DNA of 64,000 bases. It comes from Utricularia gibba (lineage: Eukaryota; Streptophyta; Magnoliopsida; Lamiales; Lentibulariaceae). The stretch spans positions 1,798,001 through 1,862,000 of the forward strand of contig CM007990.1 in the NCBI GenBank assembly GCA_002189035.1. Direction: 5' to 3'. This document shows, piece after piece, positions 1 through 11,610 of the stretch. The translations under genes were made by a program, and so were the position numbers. The notes below the pieces were generated by a model. It searched no databases. It was given only the letters and a program-made list of their open reading frames with translations, and was not told the origin of the DNA. How positions within the stretch are numbered: the first letter of the stretch is position 1; each line of letters begins with the position of its first letter.

Positions 1-1241
1 AGAAGAATTACAACTTCACAGATTGCAAGCTCAATTGAATGAAAACGATGTTATCGCAATGGCTCAACAAAGAGACATACCTTCGACAAGTGCGGGCACA
101 AACAAAGATAAAGGAAAAGGTAGAGGCAGACCCAAAGGAAAGGAAAAAAAATGAAAAAGAGTCATTAACAATGTTGTGTTTTTTTTTTCAAAAGATTTGA
201 CTTATTTTGTAGTATTATATTTCATTTGTGACAATCTAATTATTTCGAAAATGTCGCTTAATTTTCTAATAACTAATTGACATTTTTTCTAGTAAAATTA
301 TAAAATTAAACGTAAAAGCAAACATACAAATTACAAAAGAGATAACAACAATATTTGTTTTTTCCAGTAAAATTAAATTATTTCGTATTATTATGGCTCG
401 CTCATACCTAAACGGCACCTACTTATTTAGTAGGTGCCACTACTAGAAAATTATTTCGTATCATTTTTTTATACGTCCTACTAAATTCTCTAATGTGTAG
501 GTATCGCTTCAAATTTTTAATAACTGAATCATGTTTTTTCTATTAATTATAAAATTGAACATAAAAAACAATCATACGAATTACAAAATGGACGATAACA
601 ATATTTATTAATTTTTAGTGAAGTTAACTTATTTCGTATTATATTATATATTGAACATATACCAAATTATTTATTATATATTGAACTTATATCAAATTTA
701 TTTATTTCATATTATTATATTAAACTCCCACCAAGTTACTTATTTTACAGATGATGTTAATATAATATTATTATGTTTCATTTTTATGTGAAACTGTAAG
801 ACTAAATTCTTTAAATGTATTCACTTTTTAATAATAAAAAAATATTTTCTCATAAATACTAAAGATTTAAATTAAAAATAATTTATTAGAAATATAGTTG
901 AAAAAAATAATTTTTCGTATATATATATTAATTTTATTTAAAATAAAAATCAATTCTTTAAATATTTAATATTTATTAAAAATTTCAATTACACACACCA
1001 ATAATTATTCATATAGATGCCTGGAAAGCAACTACAAACAATAACCGCGGTTCCGGTTACAGTTCGGTTTCGTAAATCTCGGTTTCGGTTTTGAACCGAA
1101 ACCGTCCGTACGATTCCAGTTTCGGTTCGGTTCAAACCTTCCGGATACGGTTCCGAACCGAAACCGGAATCGTTGCCCATGACGAACCGTGGTTTTGGAA
1201 CCGACGATTCGCTGGAACCGTTCGAACCGAACCCACCTCTA
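1..1241. mobile_element. Right part of a hAT-like transposon
   Basis: Positions 1048-1236 are packed with direct and inverted copies of a CGGTTC/GAACCG motif. This arrangement is typical of plant hAT subterminal repeats. The stretch ends in CACCTCTA at 1234-1241, whose reverse complement TAGAGGTG is a hAT-type inverted-repeat start. Bases 155-1040 are very AT-rich with no recognisable gene. The left terminus and left target duplication lie outside the window, so the element cannot be closed. Confidence 0.5.
2..154 (+). CDS. C-terminal tail of an unidentified, possibly hAT transposase, protein (partial)
   Basis: An open frame runs in from the left edge and stops at a TGA at 152-154, giving 50 residues. 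The tail is glutamine- and asparagine-rich, then Ser/Thr-rich, and ends in a basic, AT-hook-like GRGRPKGKEKK. No domain can be assigned from so short a piece. It lies about 1.1 kb inside what looks like the right terminus of a hAT-like element at about 1241, so it may be the end of that element's transposase; this is inference. It could instead be the last exon of a host gene. Confidence 0.35.
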   Translation, partial: EELQLHRLQAQLNENDVIAMAQQRDIPSTSAGTNKDKGKGRGRPKGKEKK

Positions 1242-1552
1242 GTTCCATATCACACAAAAATATCGTTGTCTACAAAACTTGTAACCATCATTCAATGCAC
1301 TTGAGACACTCTTATTGGCTAGTAACCAAAATAATTTAAATTATATTATATTTAGACTTTTAGTATTAATTCGCAGAAATTAATTGATAAGTCAATGCCT
1401 CCGACCATGATGAAAATAAATAATCTTTTTTGTTTGTACTTTTGTTTTTCCATCGCAGTTTCTCGTTCTCGACGTCACTGCCTCCGCCGATATGACTTTC
1501 CGCTCGGCGCTCCCCCTAAATTCTTAGCCGGTTTTCATGGTCGTCACCCGTA

Positions 1553-2623
1553 ATGGTCTCGTCAACTCTCTCCACCGTTATTCCTGCGATCTTCCTCGTT
1601 TTCTGCTTGCCCCTTTTCTACTTCTTCGCGCCGCACTTTCATCCGTCCTGCATAACCTCCATTTCTGTCCCCGATGATACGTCTCTTCTTCACAGAGCTG
1701 TCGCGATGGATGCCGGCGGTTTTCACCGCCGCAGCTCCAGGCGCCACCCTTCCGTCGTATCCCGTCTTTCCACCTACGTGAACCCTCCCAAAATTGCTTT
1801 CCTCTTCCTCTCTAACTCGCAACTCTATTTCGCTCCTTTGTGGGAAGAGTTCTTCCAGAATGTAAACTTTGAAAGGTACAACATATACGTCCACATCGAT
1901 CCTGATGTGAAAATTCCTCCTCTGAAAGGCGTTTTTCGAGGGAAACTCATCCATTCGAAGAAAACTTACAGATCTTCACCCACACTCATCTCCGCCGTGC
2001 GCCGCCTTCTTGCCACGGCGATTCATGATGACTCAGCTAACACCTACTTCGCCCTCGTCTCTCAGTACTGCATCCCACTTCACTCTTTCACCTATTTATA
2101 CAGCTTCCTGTTTGATCAGAAGAAACTGTCGAGGGACTCAGTTTTCCAAAGCTACATTGAGATCCTTGACAATGAACCCACATTATGGAGCAGGTACAAC
2201 GCTAGAGGTGAGGGCGTAATGATCCCTGAAGTTTATTTCCATGAATTCCGAGTGGGGTCTCAGTTTTTCATGCTCACTCGAAAGCATGCTTTGATGGTGA
2301 TTAATGACACGGAGCTATGGAGCAAGTTCAAGCTGCCATGCTTGAATGTGCACACATGCTATCCAGAGGAGCATTATTTCCCTACACTGCTGTCCATGAA
2401 GGATCCAGACGGCTGCAGTCACTACACCTTAACGAGAGTCAACTGGACCAACAGCGTAGATGGCCATCCATATACTTATCAGCCGGCTGAGGTCTCCCCC
2501 AGTCTTATTTACAACCTCAGGAAATCAAGTTTCACATACTCTTACATGTTTGCAAGGAAATTCTCTCCGGACTGCTTGGGCCCTTTAATGGAGATTGCAG
2601 GTTCTGTTATTTTCAAGGACTAA
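1553..2623 (+). CDS. Core-2/I-branching-type glycosyltransferase (GT14, DUF266)
   Basis: A single-exon gene encodes 356 residues, a normal size for plant GT14 (BC10-like) proteins. Family members are predicted Golgi type II membrane glycosyltransferases; rice BC10 affects cell-wall composition. A hydrophobic signal anchor lies at residues 7-26. The luminal domain starts at about residue 78 with the KIAFLFL strand, followed by the YVHIDP block, FALVSQYCIPLHSF and the GSQFFMLTRKHA region. A CYPEEHYFPTLL motif near residue 262 is typical of the family. The donor and acceptor substrates cannot be told from sequence. The ATG follows an upstream stop and sits just before the anchor, which supports the start. 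Confidence 0.88.
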   Translation: MVSSTLSTVIPAIFLVFCLPLFYFFAPHFHPSCITSISVPDDTSLLHRAVAMDAGGFHRRSSRRHPSVVSRLSTYVNPPKIAFLFLSNSQLYFAPLWEEFFQNVNFERYNIYVHIDPDVKIPPLKGVFRGKLIHSKKTYRSSPTLISAVRRLLATAIHDDSANTYFALVSQYCIPLHSFTYLYSFLFDQKKLSRDSVFQSYIEILDNEPTLWSRYNARGEGVMIPEVYFHEFRVGSQFFMLTRKHALMVINDTELWSKFKLPCLNVHTCYPEEHYFPTLLSMKDPDGCSHYTLTRVNWTNSVDGHPYTYQPAEVSPSLIYNLRKSSFTYSYMFARKFSPDCLGPLMEIAGSVIFKD

Positions 2624-4244
2624 CTTTACATGATAAGTCATTCCTGTCGCTGATACGTGACTTTCGAGTTGTGTTGTCTTCTTGGAAGCACATCTCTTGC
2701 GTGATAAACTAGGAATTGGTGATTCCCGGGTAGTTTTTCTTTAAATTTAACAATAAATATTCATTTATTTAATTAACGAATCAAAGTATTAATTTATTTA
2801 TTTGATTTTCTCATATTTTAATTCATTTTTATCTCGAATATTTCAATTATCATCCATGGATCATCATTTATTTGTTATCGTATTAATTTTTGTATTGTTT
2901 TTTATGAATACTTAATTTGATTAAAAACTATGTTATTTTAGTAATTTTAACAATGATTCAATATAATTTAAATATTACAAATTGAAATTAATTCAACACA
3001 TCTACAATTTTTCAAATCACATATCAACACATCCAAATCCATAAATCAATGAATCCACATATCCTCACCTATACATCGTAGATAATAAAAGATTTCCTTG
3101 TAGTCTCTTGTTGCTATTGTAACTAAACATGAATGGATCTCAGTGGTATTTGAAGGCAATGTTATGGTTGTTTAGGTGGGACAATTGTTCAGTTTGTGGT
3201 CACCATTTAGGTTCTTTATGTGGAACTGTACTTTTGGAATCTTAGGCCACCATTCTAACCAACCCTAACCCTTAGCCATTTGTGTTTACTCCATATTGCT
3301 CCCGTCTGCTCATTGAAAATAATGTCCCCCCTTCCCTTTACCTACCAACTTTGCAGACTCTAAGAAGAAGCACGTAAACCTTTTTGTCATTGCAGATGAC
3401 CAAAAAGACAGAAATAGGAGAGGGTATTGCATGAGAGGCTGCAAAAAGTGAAATACCTTCAACTCGAAGACGAGAAATAAACTTGTGCTTGTTGTAATCT
3501 GGAGTAGAAAGGTGATGAATGCTCTTCCATGAAATGTGAGGGGATCCGTGCAACAAAATTCAAGTGTAAATAAGCTATTTTATTACGGGAGGCACCTATT
3601 GAGGAGACGACCAAATGGGATGCAGTGCATATGAATTGAAAACACCGTGTAATACGTAGTGTGATCAGTGGTCAACACAAGGCCAATCCAATGCGTACAA
3701 TTTTCCTACCTACAGCACAGCAGCATGGCCAGCTTGCGCCCATAAAACAGAAGTAAGATAATGAATGTGCATTTATTTGTATTCAATAAATGACCTCTGG
3801 ACATTTTCCATTTGGCCTTCAATCCCATATCAGGTCAATGCTTGAACACCGAAAAAGATCTTTTGAGATGATCTAAAGCTTTTTAGGAAAAGTGATATTA
3901 ACCCGAAAGAAAATCAATATCAAAAGGTAATGAAAGACAAAAGCCAAATATATGACAAAACCTTAATCAGGTGAAACCCCCTTCAGCTTCATCAAACTTT
4001 GGTATACTATACCCAACTCTCAAAAAGTCATATTCTGGAAGGCACCCGTTCTACGATTCTTTGTCATCATAAACATATCCATACCATGATTAAACAAGAA
4101 GATAAGAAGCATTGTGCTAAACGAAATTTTGATGGTTTTTGGCAAATTGTGCAAAGTGGACTCTGTTCCGTTGGCCTATCATAATTCATACCAGTCGTGT
4201 GTGCAAGGCAGGCTAATTTGTGAATACCGGTAGTGAACAAATAA
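2624..4244. other. Intergenic region between convergent genes
   Basis: This holds the 3' flanks of the plus-strand glycosyltransferase and the minus-strand J-domain gene. Positions 2740-3060 are AT-rich. Short open frames around 3338-3556 and 3999-4184 have no recognisable domain or splice context. No RNA gene or transposon end was recognised. Confidence 0.5.
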
Positions 4245-6757
4245 TCACCCTCGTTTCACTGGCCTTTGAACATATGATTTGTTTGGGTCCTCAGTTTTGA
4301 GCTTTGGAGGCCGAACTTCCCCCTTCTTCACCTGCCAAAGAAAGTCACCCAAATGAGAATTCTTCGACAATTTTTTTTTTCTTCAAAGTACCTATTGTGC
4401 TATCGAAACGTAAGAGATGCAGAGGATAGTTTACCTTCTTTCCACCCTTCATAAAATCTCTCCAGCTTGAAACCTGTTGATCAGTATGCACAAAATAGAA
4501 GTCATTTTTTTTTTCTACTGATTTTGAATTTTTCACTGAAAAAACGGGAAAATCATTTTAGCATTCAGATTTTTAGTGTGCGCAAATCATTTTGCAGGAT
4601 GGAATACATGAATCACCAGCATGCTTAATCAAATGCACGTAAGAATGGGTAACCAAGAGATTTTTATCGTGTTCATGCAGTTGATGGTGGGACTATTTAA
4701 GATAATTTGAAATGAGTCACGCAGTAGATGGTGCATGATAAGTGGAAAAGGCGCCGTAGCAAGGGAAACCAACTCAAAATATGATGTGAAGTAACTGACT
4801 AAATGAGACCGATGCCATAAGGAGTGCTGAAGCTAACCCTTTGTTCTCTCGTCCCTTCCCACTGCTCTTCATGCTCACGCTTGCGTTTCCACAACTCCTT
4901 AGTTTCCTCTTCATCTTTCTTTAAACGCCCTTCCTCCTCTGATATCTATGATGTTCACACAAGCCTTGTTTCTAAACAGGATAAAAAAAAAATTAAGTGG
5001 TAACATATCCTGCGCACCCTCATCTGCATCTTCCTTCTCCTCCATTCCTGATCTGTTAAGAGTTCTCGAACCTTCAGTTTTAACTGTTGCTGGAATTCCT
5101 CAGAACGTTCATATTCCTGCTCATATTTCCCCTGCTCATATATTTTATAAAGAAAAGATAATGATTTAGAAAATGTAGAATCAGCAACCACAAAATCAAT
5201 ACAGCTTAGCTGGAAGAGCAAGAGACTTTTTTTTTTAATGAAAAGCAGCAAATAAGAGAGCATTAACAATATATGTTCCAAATGAAAGAAAATGACTTAA
5301 TATGAATGTATTGTTCAAATTGATTGACATTACGTCATCCACCAACGATTTTATTTTTGCAGCATTGTCCTTTTTCAGCTGTTTCTTTCTCTTTGTCTGA
5401 ATTTCTTCTGCAGAGACATTAAGCATGCGGAGTCAGCCAGCACATTGATCCACCTTTTGATGTCATAGAGAGGTAGGACAATAAAACAGCAAACTCAGGA
5501 TGAAATCCACAACCTTTTGCAGCGGTGACTTGGTTCAAAATATACTCCCTCTCCTTTGGGTCAAGCAGTATCTGTTGGGCTTTTGCTAATGCTATCACAC
5601 ACAAGAAAAGAAAGTAAAAAATAATACAGGAGACGAATATTATGGAAAAGAAATCTTGTCCTTAATGTCGAAACATGGATTGCACATAATTCAGCGAAGT
5701 ATATCCACGTAAGCAACTAGTGCAGTAAATTAATGGACAATGTAGCGATTGAGTACTTTATCGGAATTGGAAATCATCCTAGACTACAAGCCATTAGAAA
5801 GAATAATTACCAAGGCTGTGAACTACCATAAGGAACACAATTAAACTGATAAAACCAAGCATGTGGCACTTCAAACAAGGCATGCATTTGATAAGGCAGC
5901 AATAAAAGAAAAGCTTGCTTCTGAACTACAAGGTTGACAGCACCAATAATGACAGAATTACCTCCAAATGCCTCCTTAGCTTGTGGATGCTTACACTTAT
6001 CAGGATGAACAAGTAAAGACAACTGTCGAACGAGAATATGAAAATAAGGCCGTTAAAAAATTTCATGTGGCGTGAGCATACCAGGATGCTTCAATGTTTC
6101 CGATCACAACAAAAATAAATCACCTTACGATATTGCCTTTTCACATCGTCCACAGAGGAATCAAATGGTAGATTTAGGTACTCAAAAGCATTCAACGTGA
6201 AACAAGAAAGGATCCTGACGCAGAATAAATGGAGTTTACATCATCAATACAGCAATGGTGGATAACTGCATAAAATTATGACGACGAAGTGCAGTCAATA
6301 AATGAGTCACATACTACAAGGATTAAAATCAATACCCTCTGGGTGACCTTCGGATTTCTCATGAATTCAATAAAAAAAAAAAACTCGCAAAGCTTCCCCT
6401 ATTACATTTTCAGGTAATCATCACTGAATGCCAAAAAATGATTCCCTAAATGTTCACAACCCCAAAATAAATGAAGTTTCTTCTCCCAAAACTGTTATGG
6501 GATTTCCAGGAAACAAAAGGCGTAATAATGACAATTAGCTGATAATGAAACTAAAAACAACAAAAAGCAAAAGACAAAACAACAATTGATTCGCAAACTA
6601 CAATTTCTTGAAGGCAGAGAAGAGAGTGAACGGAACCAACTAACCTATTCACTTCGTTCTCGCGTTCAACCTCGCCGACTTCAGCAAAGAATTTCCTCAG
6701 AAGAAGATCTTCGTCGGGAGTGGTGCCGGAGGTAGTCCCGCCATCGTCGCCCATCAA
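4245..6757 (-). CDS. DNAJC8/SPF31-like J-domain protein
   Basis: A multi-exon gene for a J-domain protein related to human DNAJC8 and yeast Spf31, a family associated with pre-mRNA splicing factors. Coding exons resolved from splice sites are 6645-6757, 6124-6214, 5962-6022 and 5514-5591. Further exons lie around 5330-5430, 5010-5140, 4850-4945, 4437-4480 and 4245-4335. The J domain reads VDDVKRQYRK then HPDKCKHPQAKEAF, with the HPD signature intact and split across exons 2 and 3. A lysine- and glutamate-rich helix follows, then the family-typical VSSWRDFMKGGKK and a C-terminal KTEDPNKSYVQRP block ending at the stop at 4245-4247. Two in-frame ATGs open the frame (6757 and 6754). Middle exon borders are approximate. 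Confidence 0.85.
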
Positions 6758-6824
6758 CGGCTCTAGTTTTGGAATACGTGAATTGATTAACTCAACTTTG
6801 TTGTCATGTCATGCACTCCGGTGG

Positions 6825-7115
6825 TAGGCACGGGCCGAGCCGTGCCGGGGTCGGGCTCATAAATCACCGGTCAGTAGTCCATCAGGCCTAGGATATGATA
6901 GTAATTTAAGTGGCCGCCCCGTGACCCGTTTTCCAAACGGGGCGAGCCGGGCCAGTGCGGCCCCCAATATAATATTATTGAAAAGCAAAACGCGGCCTGG
7001 GATATCCGGCCATGTGGCCAACGACCCGATGTCCGTACAGGCCAATGCCGGCCCAGCTCCAAAAACCGCCGTCTCATCTCGTTGCCTGTACGCCCAGATT
7101 TTCAATACAGCTTAG
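6825..7115. repeat. GC-rich island, probably part of a non-autonomous DNA transposon
   Basis: About 290 bases of sharply GC-rich sequence sit in AT-rich flanks just upstream of the J-domain gene. It contains repeated and inverted CGGGCC/GGCCCG and CCGTGCC motifs, resembling subterminal repeats of plant hAT MITEs. Open frames exist on both strands here, but they follow from the low stop density of GC-rich DNA. I could not match two terminal inverted repeats or a target duplication, so the class is uncertain. It could also act as a promoter-proximal element of the J-domain gene. Confidence 0.4.
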
Positions 7116-10100
7116 AACAAAAATTTTAATGGTTGTATAACCCTAATTGATAAACATTTGTAAAATACTTACTTTCAGTATAACATATTTAATATAATAT
7201 AAATAAATAATTTTTTATTTACGAAAAATTGTAATATAAAATTAAATATACTTGATATATGTATATATATATATATATTTAATTTTATATAATTAATATT
7301 TCAATTTTATATTCTTATTTATATCAAAATTATAAATAAGAATGTCTGTAAAACAATTTACGTGCATGACTTATCACTCATATAAATGTACATTATTCTA
7401 TACATGTAATTTATAAATTTAACAACGTTCATATACAAGTCATTCTACAGACATGACTTATCATACATAATGTCGAAATAAGGTTAAGGTGAGGATACCT
7501 CATACTTGTCACTTATGCTATCACCCATGTCCGCATAACCGGAAAATCATTCTATAGGCAAGGATCATGATACATGCACTTATTAATTTTAGATTTGTAA
7601 TACGAGCGTAAAGTAAATTATAAACAATGTGATAAAAATATTTAATACATAAATATCTATTTATTTATGTCTTTATATTGATGTGGTCAGAATATTTCAC
7701 ATTTATTTTTATATCTATATCACTCTCTATATATATTTTTTATTAATATTATAATAAAAATAATGAATTTAATATTATTTATATTTAAATTATATAATAT
7801 TGAAAAACAATTTAATAAAATTAGATATATTTAATTATTTAATTTTAAAAATATAACATAAATATTGGTATGAATATATCGTAATTATTTTAAAATTGGT
7901 ATCATAATAAATTAATATAAAAAAATAAGAAAATATTTATAGAAAACCATTATTAAAATTAGAGATAACCATAGTATGTGTTGATCCATTCAACCCATAG
8001 GTTAACTTGTATTGTATGGCTACGAGTTACCCATACCAATATTGTACGGGTAGGGGTAAAGTCTCCTCAAAAAAAAATGAGTTGACTTGTTCGATTGAGA
8101 TAATCCACAAATGTCCCATTAAAGTTGGGATAAATTTAGGGCTAGTGTTAGGGGTGAAAATTGATGCTTGTGAAGGAATTGATTTTCGGGTGAAAGGTGC
8201 AATCGGGAAATTCCATACCTTCTTATGTTTTTCGCAATTTTGTTTGGTTTGGTTAACGGGAACGAGGGTAAGCGGAGATTTTTACATGGAAACCATCGTA
8301 AGATGAAAAAAACCACGGAGGTGTCGAAGCTCGCCAGAGAAAGTTCTTACTAGAGGGATGTGGTGAATGAATGTGAAGGTTAGGAGGCTTAGGATTGAAC
8401 CCTCTCTCCGTTATGATTTCTTCTATTTATAGAGGAGGTCGACCCGACCGAATCATGAGCTCCACAAGTGTCGGCTAACTTTCTGCTGTGATCTTGCTTT
8501 TCAGACAATCGCCGCCCATCCTGCCGTGACTCCGTTAATCTTCAAACTGTGTCATACTGCCCTTGTCAGATCTATGACACATATCGATCTGTCGACAGAC
8601 ATTGTCTCATCAAAACCTCACTTGACAGCCTTTCAGAAACTGATCATCCTCAACTCAACTGATTGTATCCTATCAACTAGGCTTGACACCCAGCCCATTA
8701 TAAGTCCCACGCAATGGGATGTAAACGAGGGCGAGCCATTTGTTAGGGCACGATGCTTTATTAATTGTGGTTGAATGCATAAGAGAGAGAGATAGACCCA
8801 ATTAATAATTAGGATGCACAATTTAATTGCACGTTCATCACACACTTCTTCCATTTTTTTTTTATCAATCATCATGTGATCTCCATGCTAACCCTCCTCT
8901 CCCCAGACCACCTTGACTCTTTTCTTCTATCAATAGATCATAACCCAACAACCGATACTAGAGTGACATGTGAGTATAAATTGAGTCAAAATCTATTTAC
9001 TTGTGACCCATGGTATGAACTGCCTTGGTTGACCCATGACTCGATCTTTTATGATTGATGTTGATGTCTATACAAAATGATCTCAACTCAATTTATTTAA
9101 TTCAAAAATATATTATTATATAGGCTAAAAGATATAATTACATCTTAATTTTTTAAATTTTTTTTTAAAAAACTAAATATGAAAATCTATTAATCAAATA
9201 TCCCGATAAATTATAAATAATTATTTAATAAAAATAATGACAAACGTTAAAATGAACATTACATAAGTTTCAAATAAAAAAATAAAAAATACTCAATTCA
9301 TATAAACCAAATAATCAAATGATATATAATATAATAAGTGAAATATAGAAGAAATAAAAATGTGATTAAAAATATTTTAAACCATTAAATAACTCATAAA
9401 ATAAATTTAAAATAAAATATGCATTTGAGCCAAATAACATTTAAGTATCTCATGATAATACAAATTAAAAATAAAAAAATAGTCACTTGATTCAAATAAT
9501 ATTTAAAAATCAATTAATATTTAAAATAACCACACTCATGCACAAATGCACAATTTAAGTATAACCGTTTGCGTGCATACAGGCATTGTTTAAGCATAAT
9601 CTATGCTCATATCATATATAAATGAATATGGTCTAAGCATAAATCATGTCTATAATTTAATTGACATTATTTTTCTTTTTTAAACATAATGATTGAAGAT
9701 TTGATTTATGTTCATTATATATTAGATCTTTTTAATAAATAACTAATTATAATTATATTTTTATATATTAAAAAATAATTAATTATATTTACAAAAAATA
9801 GAAATACAACTATAAATGTATACACTACTTTAATTCTACCGTGTGACATTTTGTATATACCTTTTGAGTGTGACAAATACGTAAAAAAATGCATACGCAT
9901 GAGTTATGTATAATTAATTTGCATAGTCTATTGTATACATATTTTAATTTTTAATTGATAATGAATATAAACCAAGTTGGTACCATTTAAAAATCATGAA
10001 GTTTTTTTCTCAAAAATTTTACTATAAAAATGTAATATTACACAAATATTGCATAGAGTTAACCAACGTCCATATAAGCTATAATCCAAAATTCTAAATT

Positions 10101-10129
10101 TCATTTTAAAAAAATCATATAGTTTAAAT
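7116..10129. other. AT-rich gene-free stretch
   Basis: No gene was recognised. A (TA)n run lies at about 7262-7278. Positions 7980-9060 are less AT-rich with several short open frames on both strands, but none shows a domain, codon structure or splice context I recognise; this part may be an old transposon. From 9060 on the DNA is almost pure A+T. Confidence 0.45.
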
Positions 10130-11610
10130 TTATTTTTATTTTCATTATTTATAATTATATATCATACTAAATAAATGATTAATTAGAAATAGATTATTAA
10201 TAATTATATTGTTTATATCTATGTATTATGTAACATAATTGTTATTTATAGAATATTTATTATACTTCTATATTTACATAAATAATGAATTAATTACATA
10301 TATATTATTTACATATATATTAATATATTTAATTAAATAATAGATTAGTTATATATATTTATTTATTTATTAAAATAATAAAATTTCCTAAATAATGAAT
10401 TGATTATACTCATATTATTTATATATATATTTATCTAAATAATATATTACTACATATATTTTTTTACACATATATTTATTACATTTATATATTTAGTTGA
10501 ATAATAGATTAATTATATATATATTTATTATATATACAATGGTACCAAAAATGGACACCAAGTTATAGAATTTTGAGAGAAAAATAGAACGTTGGTATGA
10601 ACACTAAATCTGCAACATAAATGGATCGTGAGGAGATTGCATGAATCGGCATGGAATGCAAATCGGAACATAGATAAAAGACCGACGTACAAACCATAAT
10701 CGGCCTACAAATTGGAGGCCATGAAATCGGAACATAGATGGACGCAGACTTGCAAAAGCTGGAGCGGAATGGTGTTAGACCTAAGCCGCTCTAATAGAAT
10801 CTTAAAAATGATTAACTTGCAGGAGCATCAAAGTAGTCGACGATTATATGCCAATAGGACATCAAAGAGGATCCAGAAAAATCCTATTAATGGAGTCGGG
10901 AAATCGGTTAGTGTCATGTGAAGATGAATAGAGGAGATATTTACGATGCAACAAATAAAGAATAATAAATATGGTTCATATTGAATAAAATTGGATGGGA
11001 GAAGATTTTAAATATGCTTTGACCACCTATCATAGGAGGACAAATCGAGTGTTAGAATTGAGTAATGACGATCCATTCGATAGTCTGAAAAGTAGTCGAA
11101 TTGCAAAACAATCGGCAATTATTTGTCAATATGACCACAATACATTTGTTAGACGCAAAAAATAGCCTATACCTATAGAATTCGATCGGATTGGTTCTTT
11201 TTATAAATATAATGATGTTTGAAGAAAAAAAGATTGAACTCTCTGCATTTTTACTTATATAATTTTTAGTGGAATTTTTCTCTTCAATAAGTTTTCTCAA
11301 TTCCTTAGTTTTCTGTCACAGTGATTTTCACGTAAAAATCTTATGTCTCCTATTTCTTCCTTTTCGAATATCAAAGTCGAAACCTAATAATGAAAAATCG
11401 GTCAATAACCGATTTGGCCTCAAAAATTAACGAACCATTATCAAAATCGATTTTTGATCACAACATATGTATATTTCCTTAAATAATAGATTAATTATAC
11501 CAATATTATTTACACATATATTTATTACACTTATATATTTATCTAAATAATGAATTGATTATTTACGTGTATATTCATCACACTCATTTTATATTATTAA
11601 ACTCCTTAAA
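10130..11610. repeat. Degenerate AT-rich repeat array split by about 0.9 kb of other sequence
   Basis: Positions 10130-10540 contain several degenerate copies of a phrase of the type AATAATAGATTAATTATAT followed by TTATTTACATATAT. The same phrases resume at about 11467-11600. The intervening 10545-11466 is compositionally different: richer in G+C, no array phrases, and a TATAAATA near 11203. The simplest reading is an insertion into the array. The inserted part starts near TGGTACC and ends near CACAACA, so an LTR fragment is possible, but no target duplication was found. Confidence 0.4.

Noticed and set aside
3338-3556. 72-codon minus-strand frame between convergent genes
   Set aside because: No domain, no partner exons and no promoter signal could be supported.
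6857-7115. Overlapping open frames of 60-80 codons on both strands in the GC-rich island
   Set aside because: They arise from low stop frequency in GC-rich repeats; no domain, start context or splice signals support a gene.
9968-10610. Similar phrases (GGTACCA, TTTTTCTCAAAA, CCAACGT) near both ends, possibly MITE inverted repeats
   Set aside because: The phrases are not colinear in inverted orientation and no target duplication was found; AT-rich similarity is likely chance or old decay.
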